Below, in pieces: positions 47,915-57,253 of a stretch of DNA of 64,000 bases. A program made the translations under genes and the position numbers. Each line of letters starts with the position of its first letter. Positions within the stretch are counted from its first letter, which is position 1. Below the pieces are notes generated by a model. The model searched no databases, was not told the origin of the DNA, and was given only the letters and a program-made list of their open reading frames with translations. This DNA comes from Arsukibacterium sp. UBA3155 (GTDB taxonomy: Bacteria > Pseudomonadota > Gammaproteobacteria > Enterobacterales > Alteromonadaceae): assembly GCA_002364615.1 (NCBI GenBank), contig DEYP01000011.1, positions 62,001-126,000 of the forward strand, read 5' to 3'.

Positions 47915-48883
47915 ATGCTATTAAAATCAGTTGAACATATTTTCTGGCTTGGCCGGTATCTGGAGCGGTTAGATAACACGGCCCGCCTGGTCAACGCTAC
48001 CAGCCATTTGCTGATCGACAGCCATAAAGATACGAAATTCAGCTGGCCGGTATTACTGGATGTCATGGGACTGAACAGCACCAAAGCACTGGATAGTTAC
48101 CAACTACCCGCCGACGCAGAGCCAGAGCAATCGAGTATTGAAAATGCAGTGATGTCGCATTTAATCACTAACAAAGACAGTACGGTGTCTATTCGGTATA
48201 CCTGCAGCCAGTTGAAATTTAACGCCCGCACCATCCGCCAGCTTATTCCACGGGATATGTGGGAAGAGCTGAATAAACTGGACTTATTTTTAAAGCAACA
48301 CTGTCAGCAGCTGCAGGGCAGACAGCACCGTTACAACCTGATGACTGAAGTCAGCCGGCGCTGCCAGATGGTGGTTGGCGTATTAGATGGAGTGATGTTA
48401 CGCGGTGATGCATTTGACCTGTTTAACAGTGGCCGGCTACTAGAACGCGCAGATATGACCACCCGTATTATGGATGTGCTGGTGTTACAACAACTGCAGC
48501 CTACCCAGATAAAACGACCAAAATTTCGCTGGACTTCTATTCTCAATGCCCTGGGTGGCATAGAGTCTTATCATTACTATGTTGCAGAGCAAAGTGGCGA
48601 TGTCGATGCCATCGATTACCTGTTAACCTATGCTGATTTCCCGCGCTCTATTGCGTATTGCTTAAACCGGGTGGCGGCCTCTGCCAGAACCCTGCCACAC
48701 AGCAACAGTATTTTGGAGCAGGTACATGCGTTACAGGCACTGCTAAAAGCGCAGCCGCTAACTGATTTATCAACAGAACAACTGCATCAGCTGATTGATA
48801 ACATCCAAACCGGTATTATCAATTTGCACCAGGTGATAGTAGAGCCAAAGAGCAGCCAGCAAAGCCAGCAGCTGTCAGCCTGA
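47915..48883 (+). CDS. Alpha-E domain protein (DUF403)
   Basis: A 322-residue all-helical protein starting MLLKSVEHIFWLGRYLERLD, the family signature with a Trp-x-x-Arg-Tyr-x-Glu-Arg core. Alpha-E proteins are found almost only with permuted ATP-grasp ligases and are thought to be partner subunits or carry a second catalytic step. RGDAFDLFNSGRLLERADMTTRI repeats the same kind of motif in the middle of the protein. The start lies three bases after the ATP-grasp stop. Confidence 0.9.
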   Translation: MLLKSVEHIFWLGRYLERLDNTARLVNATSHLLIDSHKDTKFSWPVLLDVMGLNSTKALDSYQLPADAEPEQSSIENAVMSHLITNKDSTVSIRYTCSQLKFNARTIRQLIPRDMWEELNKLDLFLKQHCQQLQGRQHRYNLMTEVSRRCQMVVGVLDGVMLRGDAFDLFNSGRLLERADMTTRIMDVLVLQQLQPTQIKRPKFRWTSILNALGGIESYHYYVAEQSGDVDAIDYLLTYADFPRSIAYCLNRVAASARTLPHSNSILEQVHALQALLKAQPLTDLSTEQLHQLIDNIQTGIINLHQVIVEPKSSQQSQQLSA

Positions 48884-48945
48884 CAGGGTTACTCAGGCCA
48901 ACAAGCTTTATCCCGATGGCAACAGACGTTTATTACAGGAGTCTT

Positions 48946-51405
48946 ATGACCTTAAACCCAGCGCAGCCGGCATGCAACGAACAGCAACACTGGCAGGCGC
49001 TACCCCAGTGGCAAACAATGCAACATTGGTGGCAGCAACAAAACGATTTCGCGCTTAACCAGTTGCATAACGAATTGCAGCACCAGCTACGGGAAAATGG
49101 TGCTGCGGTCGATCCCTGGCATACCTCAGCACGGCAGCTGGATTTGCAACCCTGGCTGATTGCCAGTGAAGAGTGGCAAACCCTGGAAAATGGCATTAGC
49201 CAGCGTCATAAGTTGCTTAACGCCGTACTTGCTGATTTGTATGGACCGCAAAAATTACTACAACACGACATTATTCCTGCCGATGTCATTTACCTTAATG
49301 ACCATTTTCTGCTGCCCTGTGTCGATCTGGTCGTGGATCAGCCCTGGTTATCTCTGTTTGCCTGTGATGTCGGCCGTAACAGCGATGGCAGCTTTTGTGT
49401 TTACAATGACGTCAGCCGGGCACCGGCAGGCCTAGGCCATGTGCTGGAACACCGGCTGGCCTTTAACCACACTACCACTGAGTTGAACACTCAGATTAAA
49501 AAAACCCAGTTGGCCGGTTTTTTTCGTCAGTTGCAGCAATTGTTGCAACAACCGGCCCAGAGTAGCGATCAGCAACAGCTGGCCGCCCTGCTTACCCACC
49601 AGCGGCGGGATACCGCTTACTTTGAACATGCTTTCTTAGCTAATTATCTGGATATTGCCCTGGTGCACGGTGCAGACTTAATGTTTAAAAGTGGCAAACT
49701 GTGGCTGAAAACATTAAGTGGCCTGCAGCCTATCCACGGCGTGCTGCGCTATCTGGACGACAACAGCTGCGATCCGCTGGAACTGGCGCCGGCCAGCAGT
49801 GGTTGTGCCGGCATGCTGCAAGGTATCCGGCAAGGTCAGCTTTTTTGCGCCAACCCGCCAGGCAGTGCAGTGCTTGAATCCGGAGCGTTATTGCCTTTTA
49901 TGGCACAAGCTTGTCAGTTTCTGCTGGATGAACCATTGCAACTGGCCAGTGTGAATGCCCTATGGTGTGGCGATAGCGAAGCGTTAAACCGATTACAACA
50001 ACAACCCGAGCACTTTTGTATTTCGCATATTGGCAGTGACCGGCAATTTGTGTTGCACCAGTTAAATGATCAAGAGCTGGCGGCATGCTGGCAGCAGGTT
50101 AAACAACAGCCTCAGGCTTATATTGCCAGGCAGATACTACCGTTAAGCCAGCTACCCTGCCGCACGGTCAGTGGCAGCTCAGAGCTGCAAGCCGGCGCCT
50201 TACGCCTGTTTAGTCTGCTGGACCACCAGCATAACATTTCGGTGTTGCCGGGCGCACTGGGCCGGACGGCTCATGATCCGTTAATCTTGCAAACCGAGCT
50301 GTTACAAGGGTTTAATCAACAATTTAATGCCAAAGATGTCTGGGTGCTGGCAGAAAAAGCCCATAGCAGCAGCTTATTGCACAGTGCCAGTAATACCATT
50401 ACGTTATCGCGCCAGGCGGGCTTATTATCCAGCAGAGTGGCTGATCATTTATTCTGGCTTGGTCGCTATAACGAGCGACTGAATCTGATTTGCCGGGCGT
50501 TACGTGCGGCATTACCGCTGCTAAGTGGTGATGATCCGGCGCAGGGCCAACACGATGCCAAAGCCTTACTGCAGTTTTGTCTGCAGGCTAATGGGGCGGA
50601 TCCCAACCCACAAGCCAGCGTTGAGTCATTACTGGAACCGTTATTTTCTGGCAGCAATCCGCAAGGGCTGGTCGCGGTGCTGAAAAACCTGTTATTTAAT
50701 GCCCAGTCTGTCCGGGAATACTTCGGTGAGGATACCTGGTATGTGCTAGACCGACTGCAAAGTGCCGTTTACAGCTGGCCAGTTCAGCCTGACTGGCAAC
50801 AACCGGCATTGTTACTGCGCACCCTCGATGAAATTATTCTTTTGCAAACAGCAATTTATGGCATTAACAGCGAAACCATGACCCGCACCGACAGTTTACG
50901 CTTTATGGATTTAGGCCAGCACCTGGAACGGGCACTGCAGACCTGCGGTTTACTGCATTCGGTGTTCTGTCAAACCACTGCCTCGGCAAGTTTACTTGAA
51001 GCGCTGCTGCGCATGGCAGATACCCTGTTAACGTACCGCCGGCGTTATCATAGTGCGCTGCACCCCGTACCAATTATCGATTTATTGTTGCTCGATGACA
51101 GCACACCGCGTTCCGTGGGCTATCAATGCTCGGTGTTATTACATCAGATTAAAAAGTTACCGCCGCAGCAATTGTCTGCCGGTAACGGTCTGCTACAGGG
51201 CAATGAAAGTCAGTTAGCCAGTGAGCTGTTAGCCTTGCTGCAACAAACCGATCCGCAACAGCTGTTTGATCAAATGCAGCGACCTGCCCTGGAGCTGAGT
51301 CACCTGCTGTTACAATTGCAACTTCGGCTTCGTCAGTTATCAGACTCGATTACCTTATCGTATTTCAGCCATATCGATACTCACAACCAATGGCAGCGTT
51401 TCTGA
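48946..51405 (+). CDS. Fused permuted ATP-grasp (degenerate) / alpha-E protein
   Basis: An 819-residue fusion. Residues about 30-485 align with the separate ATP-grasp protein of this operon (YNDVSRAPAGLGHVLEHR, TAYFEHAFLANYLD, WLKTLSGLQPI), and residues about 490-815 with the alpha-E protein (VADHLFWLGRYNERLN). The ATP loop is not preserved: where the partner has KPANESGGYG, this protein has CISHIGSDRQFV (about 357-368), and the DLRPF Arg motif reads ALRLFSLL. The ligase half is therefore probably inactive or altered. ATG 48946 has AGGAG four bases upstream and is preferred to an ATG 30 bases earlier. It lies 62 bases after the alpha-E gene and one base before the transglutaminase gene. Confidence 0.87.
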   Translation: MTLNPAQPACNEQQHWQALPQWQTMQHWWQQQNDFALNQLHNELQHQLRENGAAVDPWHTSARQLDLQPWLIASEEWQTLENGISQRHKLLNAVLADLYGPQKLLQHDIIPADVIYLNDHFLLPCVDLVVDQPWLSLFACDVGRNSDGSFCVYNDVSRAPAGLGHVLEHRLAFNHTTTELNTQIKKTQLAGFFRQLQQLLQQPAQSSDQQQLAALLTHQRRDTAYFEHAFLANYLDIALVHGADLMFKSGKLWLKTLSGLQPIHGVLRYLDDNSCDPLELAPASSGCAGMLQGIRQGQLFCANPPGSAVLESGALLPFMAQACQFLLDEPLQLASVNALWCGDSEALNRLQQQPEHFCISHIGSDRQFVLHQLNDQELAACWQQVKQQPQAYIARQILPLSQLPCRTVSGSSELQAGALRLFSLLDHQHNISVLPGALGRTAHDPLILQTELLQGFNQQFNAKDVWVLAEKAHSSSLLHSASNTITLSRQAGLLSSRVADHLFWLGRYNERLNLICRALRAALPLLSGDDPAQGQHDAKALLQFCLQANGADPNPQASVESLLEPLFSGSNPQGLVAVLKNLLFNAQSVREYFGEDTWYVLDRLQSAVYSWPVQPDWQQPALLLRTLDEIILLQTAIYGINSETMTRTDSLRFMDLGQHLERALQTCGLLHSVFCQTTASASLLEALLRMADTLLTYRRRYHSALHPVPIIDLLLLDDSTPRSVGYQCSVLLHQIKKLPPQQLSAGNGLLQGNESQLASELLALLQQTDPQQLFDQMQRPALELSHLLLQLQLRLRQLSDSITLSYFSHIDTHNQWQRF

Positions 51406-51406
51406 T

Positions 51407-52285
51407 ATGAAATATAACCTGCGTCATCTGACTCAATACAGCTATCCACAGCCGGTAGCCAACAGTTATAACGTGGCATGCCTGACACCCCGTCAGTTAG
51501 CCTATCAACACGTTGAACAAACTCAGGTTGATGTTGAACCTTACCCCTCTGAAGTGCAGCAGAGAACCGATTATTTTGGTAACACTCAGCATTTCATTCA
51601 CTTGCAAAGCCCCCATTTGCAGCTTGCGGTAACCGCAAACAGTATTGTCAGGGTGCTGCCACGGGACAATATATTGAAAATTCAGGATGGTGCCAGCCAG
51701 GAGCAGTTACAGCAGCATCTGGCCAGCACTCGCGATAGTATGACACTGCAGGCAAAACTATGCAGCAATGCCAGCCAGCTTATCCCGCTATTGCCAGAAG
51801 CCAGGGCAATAATAACCCCCATGCTTAGCGACAGTCAGAATGTGTTGCAGCTGGCCCAGAGCATCAATCAGTTAATTTTCAAAGAATTTCAGTATGATCC
51901 CGAGTTCAGTACCGTAGTTACGCCGCTGAGCGAAGTGATAAAGCACAAGCGCGGGGTATGCCAGGACTTTGCGCAGCTGGCAATAGCGTGCATGCGCAGT
52001 GTCGGTATTCCAGCGCGTTATGTTAGTGGCTATCTGGAAACCCGTCCCCCGGAGGGACAACCCCGCTTAGTCGGCGCTGATGCTTCCCATGCCTGGTTTG
52101 CGGTATTTGATCCGGTGCTTGGCTGGGTAGATTTTGATCCGACCAATAATATACTGGCCGACGAGCAACACCTTACCGTCGCCTTTGGCCGGGATTATGC
52201 CGATGTGGTGCCATTAAAGGGCTTGCTGCAAGGCAGTGGTGAGCACAGCCTGACCGTTGCGGTTGACGTTGCTCCGATGGAGTAA
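51407..52285 (+). CDS. Transglutaminase-like protein
   Basis: A 292-residue protein with an N-terminal beta domain typical of bacterial transglutaminase-like proteins (LRHLTQYSYPQPV) and a papain-like core: Cys in RGVCQDFAQLAIACMRSVG (about residue 182), His in ASHAWFAVF (about 225) and Asp in DFDPTNN (about 245). It has no signal peptide, so it acts in the cytoplasm, probably as a peptidase or amide-transferring enzyme. It is the last gene of the ATP-grasp/alpha-E operon, starting one base after the fusion gene. In such clusters it is proposed to cut or transfer the peptide made by the ligases. Confidence 0.9.
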   Translation: MKYNLRHLTQYSYPQPVANSYNVACLTPRQLAYQHVEQTQVDVEPYPSEVQQRTDYFGNTQHFIHLQSPHLQLAVTANSIVRVLPRDNILKIQDGASQEQLQQHLASTRDSMTLQAKLCSNASQLIPLLPEARAIITPMLSDSQNVLQLAQSINQLIFKEFQYDPEFSTVVTPLSEVIKHKRGVCQDFAQLAIACMRSVGIPARYVSGYLETRPPEGQPRLVGADASHAWFAVFDPVLGWVDFDPTNNILADEQHLTVAFGRDYADVVPLKGLLQGSGEHSLTVAVDVAPME

Positions 52286-52305
52286 AAGAATAACAACAAC
52301 TGTGT

Positions 52306-53127
52306 TTAACGTTCTTGATGATTTGCAGCGACACTGTTTAGCCAGCGGTAGCCCAACCAGGCAGCGGCTAACAGATAAGGCAAGCCACCCGGTACCCACA
52401 TCAATAGTCCCGCCAGTTGCTGATCTGCCAATTGATGCGTCGGATAGTACAGCAGGCTGTCGGCAAAGGTCAGTATGGCACCGAGAAAACCGGTCTGCAT
52501 CAACGTAAACAGCAACGCCAGCAGCGCCCAGCTACGATTACGCTCGTTACAATTGAGGATTGCCCACCACAGCATCGCAGCACTAACGATAAAGCACATA
52601 TGCTCCACCAGATGCCACCAGGGATGCTCCAGTGCTAATACATAAAAACGAGGGGTATGCCAGAACCAGACCATAGCAGCATGCAGGTATGCCAAACTTA
52701 ACGGATAGCCGGCTATTTTCAGCAAGAGCTGCCACAGCGCTCTGCCCAAGCTGCCGGTAGCGGCAGCAAACTGCGCTAACGGCCGGCTAAGCGCCCACAT
52801 TGGCGGAATAACCACCATAAACAACATATGCTGCACCATATGCGCACTGGCACTGGTTTCTGCCCAATCGTCCAGCGGACCAATAACAGCAAAAGCGCAC
52901 AGCAACACACTGCTGTGAAACAATAGCGCCTGCGACAACAATGGCGAGCGCATTAGCGAGCCGACACTATACAACAGCCAGAACACGCTCAGCAAAACCA
53001 CAGCCAGCAGCGCAGCCCAAAAGGTGGCCCCTGCACTTTGAAGCGGATTATGCGCCTGCAGCGGCCAGCTGACAAAGCAGAGCAACAGCGCCGCTATTGT
53101 CGAACACCGTAAGACATTCAGGCGCAT
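52306..53127 (-). CDS. ctaG: Cytochrome c oxidase assembly factor CtaG (caa3 type)
   Basis: Membrane protein of the CtaG_caa3 family, required for assembly of caa3-type oxidases in Bacillus and found next to similar oxidases elsewhere. The 273-residue protein has a signal-like first helix and about seven membrane helices; HMVQHMLFMVVIPPMWALSRP and WHLVEHMCFIVSAAMLWW are family blocks with conserved His and Met that could bind copper. It starts ten bases inside the upstream small gene and closes the oxidase operon. Confidence 0.87.
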   Translation of the reverse strand: MRLNVLRCSTIAALLLCFVSWPLQAHNPLQSAGATFWAALLAVVLLSVFWLLYSVGSLMRSPLLSQALLFHSSVLLCAFAVIGPLDDWAETSASAHMVQHMLFMVVIPPMWALSRPLAQFAAATGSLGRALWQLLLKIAGYPLSLAYLHAAMVWFWHTPRFYVLALEHPWWHLVEHMCFIVSAAMLWWAILNCNERNRSWALLALLFTLMQTGFLGAILTFADSLLYYPTHQLADQQLAGLLMWVPGGLPYLLAAAWLGYRWLNSVAANHQER

Positions 53128-53489
53128 GGCGCCAATACCAGCACCGGCAAACCGCCGGCGACGGTCGCCACGGCTGCGGCCAGATACAATACGGTACTCA
53201 CGTAACCAATAAAGCGCTGCGTACTGCTGCTGTCATGAGCCTGATGCTGCGCGGTGCAATATCGTCCACTGCGCCAGGCAAGCACTAACAGCAGCAATAT
53301 TACCATTATACTAAACGCCGCTAAGCCAATATTAAGCCAGCTGAAAGCGCTTTGCGGCCTTGGCGGCGGTGCCAGCTGGCACACTACCGACAATCCGGCA
53401 TACATAGCAATAAACCAGATGCTCCAGATAATCAGGCCAATGACAAGTTGTGCCGGGTGGCCCGGGCCAAACCAGCGAGCGGTTGTCAT
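53118..53489 (-). CDS. Small membrane protein of the oxidase operon
   Basis: I do not recognise this 123-residue protein. It has three membrane helices (about residues 14-34, 52-72 and 97-118). Its ATG at 53489 overlaps the stop of the oxidase I/III gene as ATGA, with GGGAG seven bases upstream, and its end overlaps ctaG by ten bases. That tight coupling suggests a small subunit or assembly helper of the oxidase. A longer reading frame reaching 53567 would begin inside the oxidase gene and is not supported. Confidence 0.7.
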   Translation of the reverse strand: MTTARWFGPGHPAQLVIGLIIWSIWFIAMYAGLSVVCQLAPPPRPQSAFSWLNIGLAAFSIMVILLLLVLAWRSGRYCTAQHQAHDSSSTQRFIGYVSTVLYLAAAVATVAGGLPVLVLAPCA

Positions 53490-56008
53490 AGCGCAGCTCC
53501 CCAGCCTAGTGGCAACAAAAAGAACAATGCAACACTCAGCCAGTACACTGCCAGATAATAAAACCATAGCGGTTTAATGACCTGTGGCTCGTATGGCAAA
53601 CAGGCACTAACATAGCCGCGGCCGACTCTCAGTGCCTGTAATCCGGTTAAGATTACCGTTAACGTAGCATGGCCAAGCAAGTACAGCAGAATAACCATCA
53701 GCACAGCATCATGGGCGCTACTGGTGTAATTCAGTGGCACATCAATAAACAGCAGTAGTAAAATCAGCAGGTGCAACAAACCCAAAGCGGCGCTTAACCA
53801 CAACTTTTGCTGTAACCGGTTATCATCTTTTTCTGCCAGGCCCTGGCATAGGTTATGAAACAACCAACCGCCGATGCAGGCCGGTAAGCCACAAGCTACC
53901 AGCCACCAGACAGATAACGGTCCCGCAGCCGGTGCTGACCACTGCGGGGCGGCAGTCCATAAATAAAACCAGCCAAATAGCAGCGACATATATAAAGCAC
54001 CATTAGCCAGCAGGGTAACAATCATGCCCCAACGGCCCGGACCATCTAGAGTTTGCACTTCCAGCGGTAACGTATTGGAGTCTGGTGCCGATAGCTTTGC
54101 CGCTTTCGGATGTCCGCCGTTCTCCCATCCCCAGCCGAGCAGCACAATAACGGCTATACCAAACGCCACTAAGGCCAATTCATACCAGCGGCACAATAAA
54201 CTGACACAGACTAAGGCCAAAATCAGCGCAGTGGCTAAAGGCCACCAGGAGTTACCCGGCAACTGCAATATTTTTTGTGGCTGAGCACTGATAGCAGAGG
54301 TGCCATAAGTTTCCCGTTTGCCCCGACTGGTATCCGCCAGGCCTTCTTTAGCATCAGCAATACGCCCGGCAAGTTTTGGGTTTTGCCATAGCGGCTCGCC
54401 GCTATTCACTTTGGGTAAGCTGACAAAGTTATACTGAGCCGGTGGCATTGCTAACGCCCATTCCAGCGTATCGGCCTGCCAGGGGTTGGCCTCAGCGCGC
54501 TTGCCAAACCAAAAGTGCAGTAATAAATCCAGCAGCACCAGTGCCACACCGATGGCCATAATAAAACCGCCAATGGATGACAGCAGATTTAAACCATCCC
54601 AGCCCAGGCCGGCCTCATAAGTGTAAACCCGCCGCGGCATACCCAGTAAGCCGGTAAGGTGCATCAGTAAAAAGGTCGTATTAAAACCAGTGAAGGTTAG
54701 CCAGAAACCCCAGCGGCCAATGAGTGCTGATGGCATACGGCCCGAAACTAAAGGCAACCAATAATATAACCCCGCGATAAGAGGAAAGAACATGCCACCG
54801 ACCAGTACATAATGCATATGCGCTACCACAAAGTGCGTATCGTGTACCTGCCAGTTAAACGGCACTAACGCCAGCATTACCCCGGTCAGGCCGCCGCAGA
54901 CAAATATCATCAGAAAGCCGCTTATCCACAACATGGGCAGCCGGAATACCACCTTGCCCCGCCATAAGGTTGCCAGCCAGGCAAAGACCTGAATTGCGGT
55001 AGGTATGGCCACCAGCATGCTGGCGATAGAGAAGAAAGCCTGTGCCAGCTGCGGAATGCCCACAGTAAACATATGGTGCACCCATAGGCCAAAACTGATA
55101 AAACCGGTCAGGATCACCGCAATAACTATCCAGCGATAACCAACTATTGGCCGGCCACTGAAAACTGGGATTAAAGTTGAGACAATGCCTGCGGCCGGCA
55201 GAAAGATAATGTAAACCTCAGGATGACCGAATAACCAGAATAAGTGCTGCCACAGTAAGGGATCACCACCAGCAGCTACCGTGAAAAACGGCATCCCGGC
55301 AGCCCGCTCAAGTTCCAGTAGAATACTGGCCAGAATAAGTGGCGGAAAGCCAAATACGATCATTAACGCCATCACCAGAATATACCAGCAAAATAGTGGC
55401 ATCCGGCTCAACGTCATGCCGCGGGCCCGACTGCATAAAATGGAGACAGTTAGTTCAATACCAGCCGACATAGCTGAAATCTCAACAAAAGTAATACCCA
55501 GTAACCAGAAATCTGAACCAGGTCCGGGCGCAAATTCGCTGCTGCTAAGCGGCGTATACATAAACCAGCCTGAAGCCGGTGCTATCCCCAGCACCAAACT
55601 GGACAGTATAATAATGCCGCCAAATAAATAGCAGTAATAACCCAGCGCACTCAGCCTTGGAAACACGAGATCGCGGGCACCAATCATTTTGGGGATCAGA
55701 TAAATGGCCAGGCCTTCCAGTACTGGAATGGCAAACAAAAACATCATGACGGTGCCATGCATGCTAAACAGCTGGCTGTAGGTCTCAGCAGAAACCAGTT
55801 GTTGCTCTGGCAAGGCAAGCTGACTGCGCAGCAGCATGGCCAGCACACCACCTACCAGAAAAAAGAACAGCCCGGTAACCATAAAACGCAAACCAATTGT
55901 GCCATGATTTACTGCTGCTAAACTGCCCCATCCCGGCAAGTTTTTCCAGATATGGTGTAACTGACGGCCAATTTCCTGCGCCGATGTACCTGATTTGTTA
56001 TCAGTCAT
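53486..56008 (-). CDS. ctaD: Cytochrome c oxidase, fused subunits I and III
   Basis: Catalytic heme-copper oxidase. The 840-residue protein joins subunit I (about residues 1-560, twelve helices) to a subunit III-like part (about 610-840, LYMSLLFGWFYLWTAAPQW). Subunit I has the active-site GHPEVYI with the Cu-B His and cross-linked Tyr, WVHHMFTVG with the His pair, and DTHFVVAHMHYVL with heme ligands. The GARD Asp of the D proton channel and the Glu in HPEV are kept. In the K channel, the usual Lys of PTGIK is Gln340 (PTAIQVFAW), a change I recall in other fused oxidases. It overlaps coxB by eight bases. The operon is coxB, this gene, the small gene and ctaG. Confidence 0.93.
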   Translation of the reverse strand: MTDNKSGTSAQEIGRQLHHIWKNLPGWGSLAAVNHGTIGLRFMVTGLFFFLVGGVLAMLLRSQLALPEQQLVSAETYSQLFSMHGTVMMFLFAIPVLEGLAIYLIPKMIGARDLVFPRLSALGYYCYLFGGIIILSSLVLGIAPASGWFMYTPLSSSEFAPGPGSDFWLLGITFVEISAMSAGIELTVSILCSRARGMTLSRMPLFCWYILVMALMIVFGFPPLILASILLELERAAGMPFFTVAAGGDPLLWQHLFWLFGHPEVYIIFLPAAGIVSTLIPVFSGRPIVGYRWIVIAVILTGFISFGLWVHHMFTVGIPQLAQAFFSIASMLVAIPTAIQVFAWLATLWRGKVVFRLPMLWISGFLMIFVCGGLTGVMLALVPFNWQVHDTHFVVAHMHYVLVGGMFFPLIAGLYYWLPLVSGRMPSALIGRWGFWLTFTGFNTTFLLMHLTGLLGMPRRVYTYEAGLGWDGLNLLSSIGGFIMAIGVALVLLDLLLHFWFGKRAEANPWQADTLEWALAMPPAQYNFVSLPKVNSGEPLWQNPKLAGRIADAKEGLADTSRGKRETYGTSAISAQPQKILQLPGNSWWPLATALILALVCVSLLCRWYELALVAFGIAVIVLLGWGWENGGHPKAAKLSAPDSNTLPLEVQTLDGPGRWGMIVTLLANGALYMSLLFGWFYLWTAAPQWSAPAAGPLSVWWLVACGLPACIGGWLFHNLCQGLAEKDDNRLQQKLWLSAALGLLHLLILLLLFIDVPLNYTSSAHDAVLMVILLYLLGHATLTVILTGLQALRVGRGYVSACLPYEPQVIKPLWFYYLAVYWLSVALFFLLPLGWGAAL

Positions 56009-56702
56009 CGAGGGTTAACTCCTGTATGGATTCTTGCTTCAGCCACAGGGCAAAGTCTGACTGACTATGGGCGATAACAGTAAATTGCATATGGGCATGG
56101 CCGACACCACAATATTCGGCGCACTGGCCCCGAAATATTCCTGGCTCCGAGGCTTCAATTCGCAGAACATTAGTGCGCCCCGGCAGTAAATCCAGTTTAA
56201 CGGCCAACCTTGGTACCCAAAATGAGTGAATAACATCGGCACTGGTTAGCGACAAATGTACCGGCGTATCAACCGGTATATGTAATACATCACTCATCTG
56301 CAATGCGTGATCAGGGTAAGTAACCTGCCAATACCACTGATGTCCGGTCACGTTAATTCGCAAGGCATTTTCATCTGACAATGGCATCATCCGTTGCCCC
56401 ACCGGCAAACCGGCAACCAGCAAAACGATGATGGTAACGGTAGGTAGTACAATACCGCCCCAGATAATCCAGCTGCTGGTTGCACCGACTGGCTGTTTAT
56501 CTGTTTTGCGTTTTATCGCATAATGCCAAAGCGCAATCAGCGCCAGCAACACGACTGACGCGACAAAAAACATTCCCCACCAAAGCAGTGCAACTTCCGC
56601 AGCGGCGGGTCCCTTAGGGTCGAGACTTGAAAATGGCCCACCACAACCGCTCAGGCTCAGTAGCAGGATAGCTGGCCAGAACACTGCTACACTTTGCCGC
56701 AA
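56001..56702 (-). CDS. coxB: Cytochrome c oxidase subunit II
   Basis: Carries the Cu-A centre that accepts electrons from cytochrome c. With a TTG start at 56702 it is 233 residues: a lipoprotein signal (FWPAILLLSLSGC), two membrane helices and a cupredoxin domain with HSFWVPRL and CAEYCGVGHAHM, containing all Cu-A ligands. There is no fused cytochrome c domain. The frame is open much farther upstream to 57353, but that part lies antisense to the DUF2231 gene and has no family features. No start has a convincing ribosome binding site; an ATG at 56810 with AAGG five bases before it is the main alternative and would overlap the DUF2231 gene by 54 bases. Confidence 0.85.
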   Translation of the reverse strand: MRQSVAVFWPAILLLSLSGCGGPFSSLDPKGPAAAEVALLWWGMFFVASVVLLALIALWHYAIKRKTDKQPVGATSSWIIWGGIVLPTVTIIVLLVAGLPVGQRMMPLSDENALRINVTGHQWYWQVTYPDHALQMSDVLHIPVDTPVHLSLTSADVIHSFWVPRLAVKLDLLPGRTNVLRIEASEPGIFRGQCAEYCGVGHAHMQFTVIAHSQSDFALWLKQESIQELTLDD

Positions 56703-56756
56703 GGGTGTTAGCCGTTTTGTGGTTAGCGCTGCTGTTATTTGTTTTGGAGCTAAAAT

Positions 56757-57236
56757 ATGTCGATGGACCCCATTAACAGTCAAATTAAAATTTTTGGCCA
56801 TCCTATTCATCCCGGCCTTATTCATTTCCCGGTGGCGGCGCTGCTTGGTCTTATTGCCTCTGATCTGGCGTTTGTATTCAGTGCCGATCCATTCTGGGCC
56901 CGCGCCAGTTTGTGGCTGGCTGGCGTAGGCGCTGTCGGAGGCTGGCTGGCCAGTTGCGCCGGTATGATGGACTTGCTGATTGTTACTCAGATCCGACGGC
57001 TGATCAGCGGCTGGTGCCATGCCATACTGGCAGTGATGTTGTTGTCGCTGGCAACTTTTAACTGGATTTTGCGCCTGCCAGATGCAGCGGCGCACATTAT
57101 GCCAAAAGGGCTGTATTTGTCGTTGCTCAGTGGCTTGTTGATTATTGTCACCGGTTATCTTGGTGGCCGGCTGGTCTACGAATATGCGGTTGGGGTCAAT
57201 GTTGACGACATGCTTGAGGAAGACGCCAACAACTAA
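56757..57236 (+). CDS. DUF2231 membrane protein
   Basis: A 159-residue inner-membrane protein with four helices. The start MSMDPINSQIKIFGHPIHPG, followed by LIHFPVAALLG, is the DUF2231 signature (HPIHPxxIHFP) with conserved His. Related proteins sit next to oxidases and may bind heme or quinone; function is unknown. GGAG is seven bases upstream. It diverges from coxB and converges with the small membrane protein gene at 57254. Confidence 0.88.
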   Translation: MSMDPINSQIKIFGHPIHPGLIHFPVAALLGLIASDLAFVFSADPFWARASLWLAGVGAVGGWLASCAGMMDLLIVTQIRRLISGWCHAILAVMLLSLATFNWILRLPDAAAHIMPKGLYLSLLSGLLIIVTGYLGGRLVYEYAVGVNVDDMLEEDANN

Positions 57237-57253
57237 CACTAGTAACAGGATGA

